Below, piece by piece: positions 61,235 through 64,000 of a stretch of DNA of 64,000 bases. Source of the DNA: Micropruina glycogenica (GTDB taxonomy: Bacteria; Actinomycetota; Actinomycetes; Propionibacteriales; Propionibacteriaceae); NCBI RefSeq assembly GCF_039524395.1, contig NZ_BAAAGO010000042.1; one strand, given 5' to 3'. The position numbers and the translations under genes were made by a program. Within the stretch, counting starts at the first letter, position 1. Each line of letters begins with the position of its first letter. The notes beneath the pieces are model-generated. The model was given only the letters and a program-made list of their open reading frames with translations. It made no database searches and was not told the DNA's origin.

Positions 61235-61699
61235 CACAGGCCGGTTCACGGGCACGCCGCTCAATCGGGCGCTGGTGAACCCCGTCACCGCCAGTGCGAG
61301 CAACACGGCGGCGATGGTGACGGGCAGCCGAACCGGCACCGGTGCGAACACCACCCCCAGCAACGGAATCAGTGCGCCGAGCACGAACGCCACCATCGAG
61401 GCCGAAGCGGCCTGCCAGGGGCTGGTGAGATGGTCGGCCGACACTCCGGCTGACTGCTCGGTGTCGCGCTGAGCGCTCACCGACACGTACTCGCCCCCAC
61501 CCATCGACAGGGCGCCGGCCACCATGCCGGCGGCACCGGCGATCAACACGGCCATCGAGTCGCTCGTCGCTCCGGCGACACCGAACACCAGGCCGGCGAT
61601 CGACACGATGCCGTCGTTGGCGCCCAGCACTCCCGCTCGCAGCCAGTTGACCCGCGACGCCAGCGCGGCGTCCAACCGGGGGCCGGCATCGGTGGTCAT
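61157..61699 (-). CDS. VIT/CCC1-family transporter lacking the cytoplasmic metal-binding segment
   Basis: A 180-residue membrane protein. 'NWLRAGVLGANDGIVSIAGL', 'VLIAGAAGMVAGALSMGGGE', 'YVSVSAQRDTEQ' and 'SPWQAASASMVAFVLGALIP' match vacuolar-iron-transporter-type Fe/Mn exporters. Typical members have 230-240 residues with a helical metal-binding region of about 60 residues between 'DTEQ' and 'SPWQAA'. Here only eleven residues ('SAGVSADHLTS' approximately) join them. The membrane helices seem complete. Its loss suggests altered metal selection or an impaired protein. Confidence 0.85.
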   Translation of the reverse strand: MTTDAGPRLDAALASRVNWLRAGVLGANDGIVSIAGLVFGVAGATSDSMAVLIAGAAGMVAGALSMGGGEYVSVSAQRDTEQSAGVSADHLTSPWQAASASMVAFVLGALIPLLGVVFAPVPVRLPVTIAAVLLALAVTGFTSARLSGVPVNRPVLRNLVVGTLAMGLTYAAGTLVGTQL

Positions 61700-61935
61700 G
61701 ATTTCAGTGTGAATCCCGCCAAGGTGCGGCGCAAGCAAGGAAAGGCTGACCTTCGACCGCGCGTGCCAGTGTCGCAACAAGGCTTTGACAAGGACTTTTT
61801 GGCGGACTCTGGCCCCCGCGACCCATCCGAATCCAGATTGGGTTCCGGGCCCCTGGCGGCTCTGAACGCCGGTGACGGCCACGGACGGCCCATCGATTTT
61901 GAACGAGTTTGCCGGCCCGTGCCCATGCTGAGGGC

Positions 61936-62844
61936 ATGGCACGCCGAGCACGCATGGCCGCCGACGACGAGCTCTCACAGATCGTCCGTCGGCGACTGCA
62001 GTCACTACTGGCCGAGATTCCGCCGCGGCGGGCGGCGGGTGACCGGGCCCTGGGCGAACCAACCGTCGATGAGCCGCATCCCACACCGCTGCCGAATCTT
62101 CGGGCGCAGCCAGATCCGTGGTCGCTTGACCCGCCGGCTGACGACGGCCCGCTGACCGATGGTGCGGACGATGACTCCGGGTCGGAAGCCTCTTCGGCGA
62201 CCCGGCCGCACGCCGCCCTGAGGGTGCTGCCGGGCGTCGGGCAGCGCGCTCGGCAGTTCGTTCGAGAACACCTCGTGGTGGTCGGCATCATTGTGCTGTC
62301 GGGGTGCCTGTGGGGCGGGTACTCGATGTTTCAGGCCAGAACCGCCCCGGTCGCCGTCGCGGCGCCGGCGGCCTCGGTGCAGATCAGCGTTCCCCAGCCC
62401 TCGCCGTCGCCGTCTGCCACCGTGCTGGTGCACGTGCTCGGTGAGGTACGCAAGCCCGGGGTGGTCAGCCTGCCCGAAGGCTCCCGGGTGCAAGACGCGA
62501 TCACTGCGGCCGGCGGGCTCACCAGCAGGGCCAAACCGGGTGACCTCAACCTGGCAGCCCGCGTCAGCGACGGTGCGCAACTGGTGATCGGGCGGTCGGG
62601 CAGCCAGGTGCGCACCACGAACGCGTCGACGTCCACGGGCACGACCGCCGACGTCACAGTTGACCTCAACACGGCAACGGTCGAGCAACTCGACACACTG
62701 CCAGGCGTCGGGCCGGTGACCGCGCAGAAGATCCTGGCCTGGCGCTCGGCTCACGGCCGGTTTCGCTCGGTGGCCGAGTTGCAAGAGGTCGACGGGATCG
62801 GGCCGAAGAGCTACGCCGAGATCGCACCCCATGTCAGGGTCTGA
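61936..62844 (+). CDS. comEA: ComEA-type DNA-binding competence protein
   Basis: A 302-residue protein: a polar N-terminal cytoplasmic part of about 110 residues, one membrane helix ('LVVVGIIVLSGCLWGGYSMF', about 115-134), a SLBB domain ('VLVHVLGEVRKPGVVSLPEG', 'VQDAITAAGGLTSRA') and a C-terminal double helix-hairpin-helix ('DLNTATVEQLDTLPGVGPVT', 'SVAELQEVDGIGPKSYAEIA'). It binds incoming DNA outside the membrane and hands it to ComEC. ATG 61936 with AGGG upstream is preferred over the longer frame from 61909. It overlaps comEC by 14 bases. Confidence 0.92.
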   Translation: MARRARMAADDELSQIVRRRLQSLLAEIPPRRAAGDRALGEPTVDEPHPTPLPNLRAQPDPWSLDPPADDGPLTDGADDDSGSEASSATRPHAALRVLPGVGQRARQFVREHLVVVGIIVLSGCLWGGYSMFQARTAPVAVAAPAASVQISVPQPSPSPSATVLVHVLGEVRKPGVVSLPEGSRVQDAITAAGGLTSRAKPGDLNLAARVSDGAQLVIGRSGSQVRTTNASTSTGTTADVTVDLNTATVEQLDTLPGVGPVTAQKILAWRSAHGRFRSVAELQEVDGIGPKSYAEIAPHVRV

Positions 62845-64000
62845 GGTGTCGGGGTCAGCCCGCCGGGCCACGGCGCCGGCCCATCCGGGCCCCGATGGCG
62901 ACGCCGAATCGCCCGATCTCAGGTTGGTGCCCGCCGCCGCGGCGGCCTGGGCGGGCATGTGGGTGGCGACGGCGGCTCAGGTCACCTGGCTGGCCCTGGG
63001 TAGCGCACTGGCCATTTCGGTGGGGCTGCTTGCGATCAGGCGACGCTCGTGGGCCACCGCCGCTGTCGCGATCGTGCTGGCCGGTTGCATGCTCACCGGC
63101 TGGGCACGTTGGTGGTGGCAGCAGCACGACCCGTTGACCGGTCTGGCGAGTGATCAGGCGGTCGCCACCGCCGAACTGGTGGTGGTGGGCACACCACGCA
63201 GTGGTGAGCAGCAGGGTGTGCGGCCGCCGTGGTGGTTGAGTGCCGCGACGCTGGTCGGCGTCGAGGCTCGCGGGCAACGCTTGGCCAGCGGCGCGCTGGT
63301 GCAGGTGAGCGCCAGTGGTGACGACGTTGCGGCCTGGGCGCACGTGGTGCCGGGCACCACGGTGCGGGCAGTGGTGCGGCTGGGCCTGGCCGATGCGGGC
63401 GAGCAGCCCCAGGTGCAGGTACGGGCCAGAGAGCCGCCGGTGGTCGTGCTACCACCCGGGCCGGTCGATCAGACGGTTGAGCGGGTGCGGGCAGGGTTAC
63501 GGGCCAGCGCGGCGCATCTGGACCCCGAACCTCGGGCACTCGTGCCCGCGCTCGTGGTGGGTGACACCTCGGCCATGCCGGCCGAACTGGTGGAACGGTT
63601 CCGTGTGAACGGACTCACCCACCTCACCGCGGTGAGTGGGGCGAATCTGACGTTGCTGCTGGCCTTTCTCAGCACGGTGGCCCGGGCCGTCGGTGTGCTG
63701 GGTTGGTGGTTGCGGGGCCTGCTCGGGCTGGGGGTGGTCGGGTTCGTGCTGCTGTGTCATGCCGAGCCGAGCGTGGTGCGGGCGGCCGCCATGGGCCTGG
63801 TGGGCCTGATCGCGCTGGGGGCGGGCGGGCGCGGCGGCCAGGCGGTGCGGGCGTTGTGCGTGGCGGTGGTGGCGATCGTCTTCGTCGATCCCGACATGGC
63901 ACGCTCGGCTGGTTTCGCACTATCGGTGCTGGCGAGCGCGGGCATCGTTGCCTGGTCACGACGGTGGACCGACCTGCTGGCCATGCGCATGCCGCGCCCG
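62831..64000 (+). CDS. comEC: ComEC/Rec2 DNA uptake channel, N-terminal part (cut by window edge)
   Basis: From ATG 62831, 390 codons run open to the right edge. The start holds paired hydrophobic helices, then a soluble DUF4131-type domain, then the competence domain with 'PALVVGDTSAMPAELVERFR', 'VNGLTHLTAVSGANLTLLLA' and 'VVRAAAMGLVGLIALGAG', the ComEC hallmark segments. It would form the membrane channel for single-stranded DNA. The C-terminal metallo-beta-lactamase domain, if present, lies outside the window. Overlap with comEA indicates coupled translation. Confidence 0.93.
   Translation, partial: MSGSEVSGSARRATAPAHPGPDGDAESPDLRLVPAAAAAWAGMWVATAAQVTWLALGSALAISVGLLAIRRRSWATAAVAIVLAGCMLTGWARWWWQQHDPLTGLASDQAVATAELVVVGTPRSGEQQGVRPPWWLSAATLVGVEARGQRLASGALVQVSASGDDVAAWAHVVPGTTVRAVVRLGLADAGEQPQVQVRAREPPVVVLPPGPVDQTVERVRAGLRASAAHLDPEPRALVPALVVGDTSAMPAELVERFRVNGLTHLTAVSGANLTLLLAFLSTVARAVGVLGWWLRGLLGLGVVGFVLLCHAEPSVVRAAAMGLVGLIALGAGGRGGQAVRALCVAVVAIVFVDPDMARSAGFALSVLASAGIVAWSRRWTDLLAMRMPRP

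Overview
The window is high-GC, densely coded DNA from an actinobacterium. Three things point there: the rplU-rpmA, obgE-proB, proA-nadD-rsfS and comEA-comEC blocks, the frequent GTG starts, and families such as DUF4192, DUF1707, LppM-like lipoproteins and the actinobacterial GCS2 ligase. The order Propionibacteriales is a reasonable guess from L-lactate dehydrogenase plus overall style, but it is inference only. No rRNA or CRISPR array was seen. One tRNA, Ala(GGC), is present.

Layout. 1-2.7 kb: a partial ECF sigma factor, an M48 peptidase, a dienelactone hydrolase and a YegP-like protein. 2.8-9.2 kb: rplU-rpmA with a strong terminator, a Zn alcohol dehydrogenase, two tandem LppM-like lipoprotein genes (the first frameshifted), then obgE-proB. 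9.2-16.3 kb: a hexuronate module (IclR regulator; KDPG aldolase, KDG kinase, mannonate dehydratase, mannonate oxidoreductase, L-idonate-type dehydrogenase) and a regulator remnant, sitting between proB and proA. 16.6-19.9 kb: proA, a small membrane protein, nadD, rsfS and a histidine phosphatase. 20.0-22.7 kb: a rifampin-phosphotransferase-like enzyme with a C-terminal membrane helix.

22.8-35.5 kb is a mobile defence island starting at the 3' end of tRNA-Ala. It carries a frameshifted large serine recombinase, two unknown genes, a Type I restriction-modification operon (hsdM frameshifted, hsdS, hsdR) with a HigB/HigA-peptidase module embedded between hsdS and hsdR, a TIGR04141-family protein and an HTH protein. 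A VapBC-type toxin-antitoxin pair follows immediately.

36.3-64 kb is mixed: a 942-residue FG-GAP/VCBS repeat protein, universal stress proteins, a Tdi1-like immunity protein, a beta-glucoside-type PTS permease with its own BglG/LicT antiterminator and a clearly readable RAT/terminator leader, an ArsB/NhaD-type permease, an IclR-MFS-hydroxyacid dehydrogenase-propeller cluster, a GCS2 ligase, an M23 peptidase next to an unusual membrane/TrkA-N/RyR protein, ldh, several membrane or lipoproteins, a VIT-family transporter lacking its usual cytoplasmic segment, and comEA-comEC running off the right edge.

Two families of dispersed intergenic repeats (a GGGGACGGTTC family and a CCCGGCG-nn-CGCCGGG family) recur through the window, often at the junctions of accessory blocks. 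Several genes carry single-base frameshifts, which may be real decay or assembly error.
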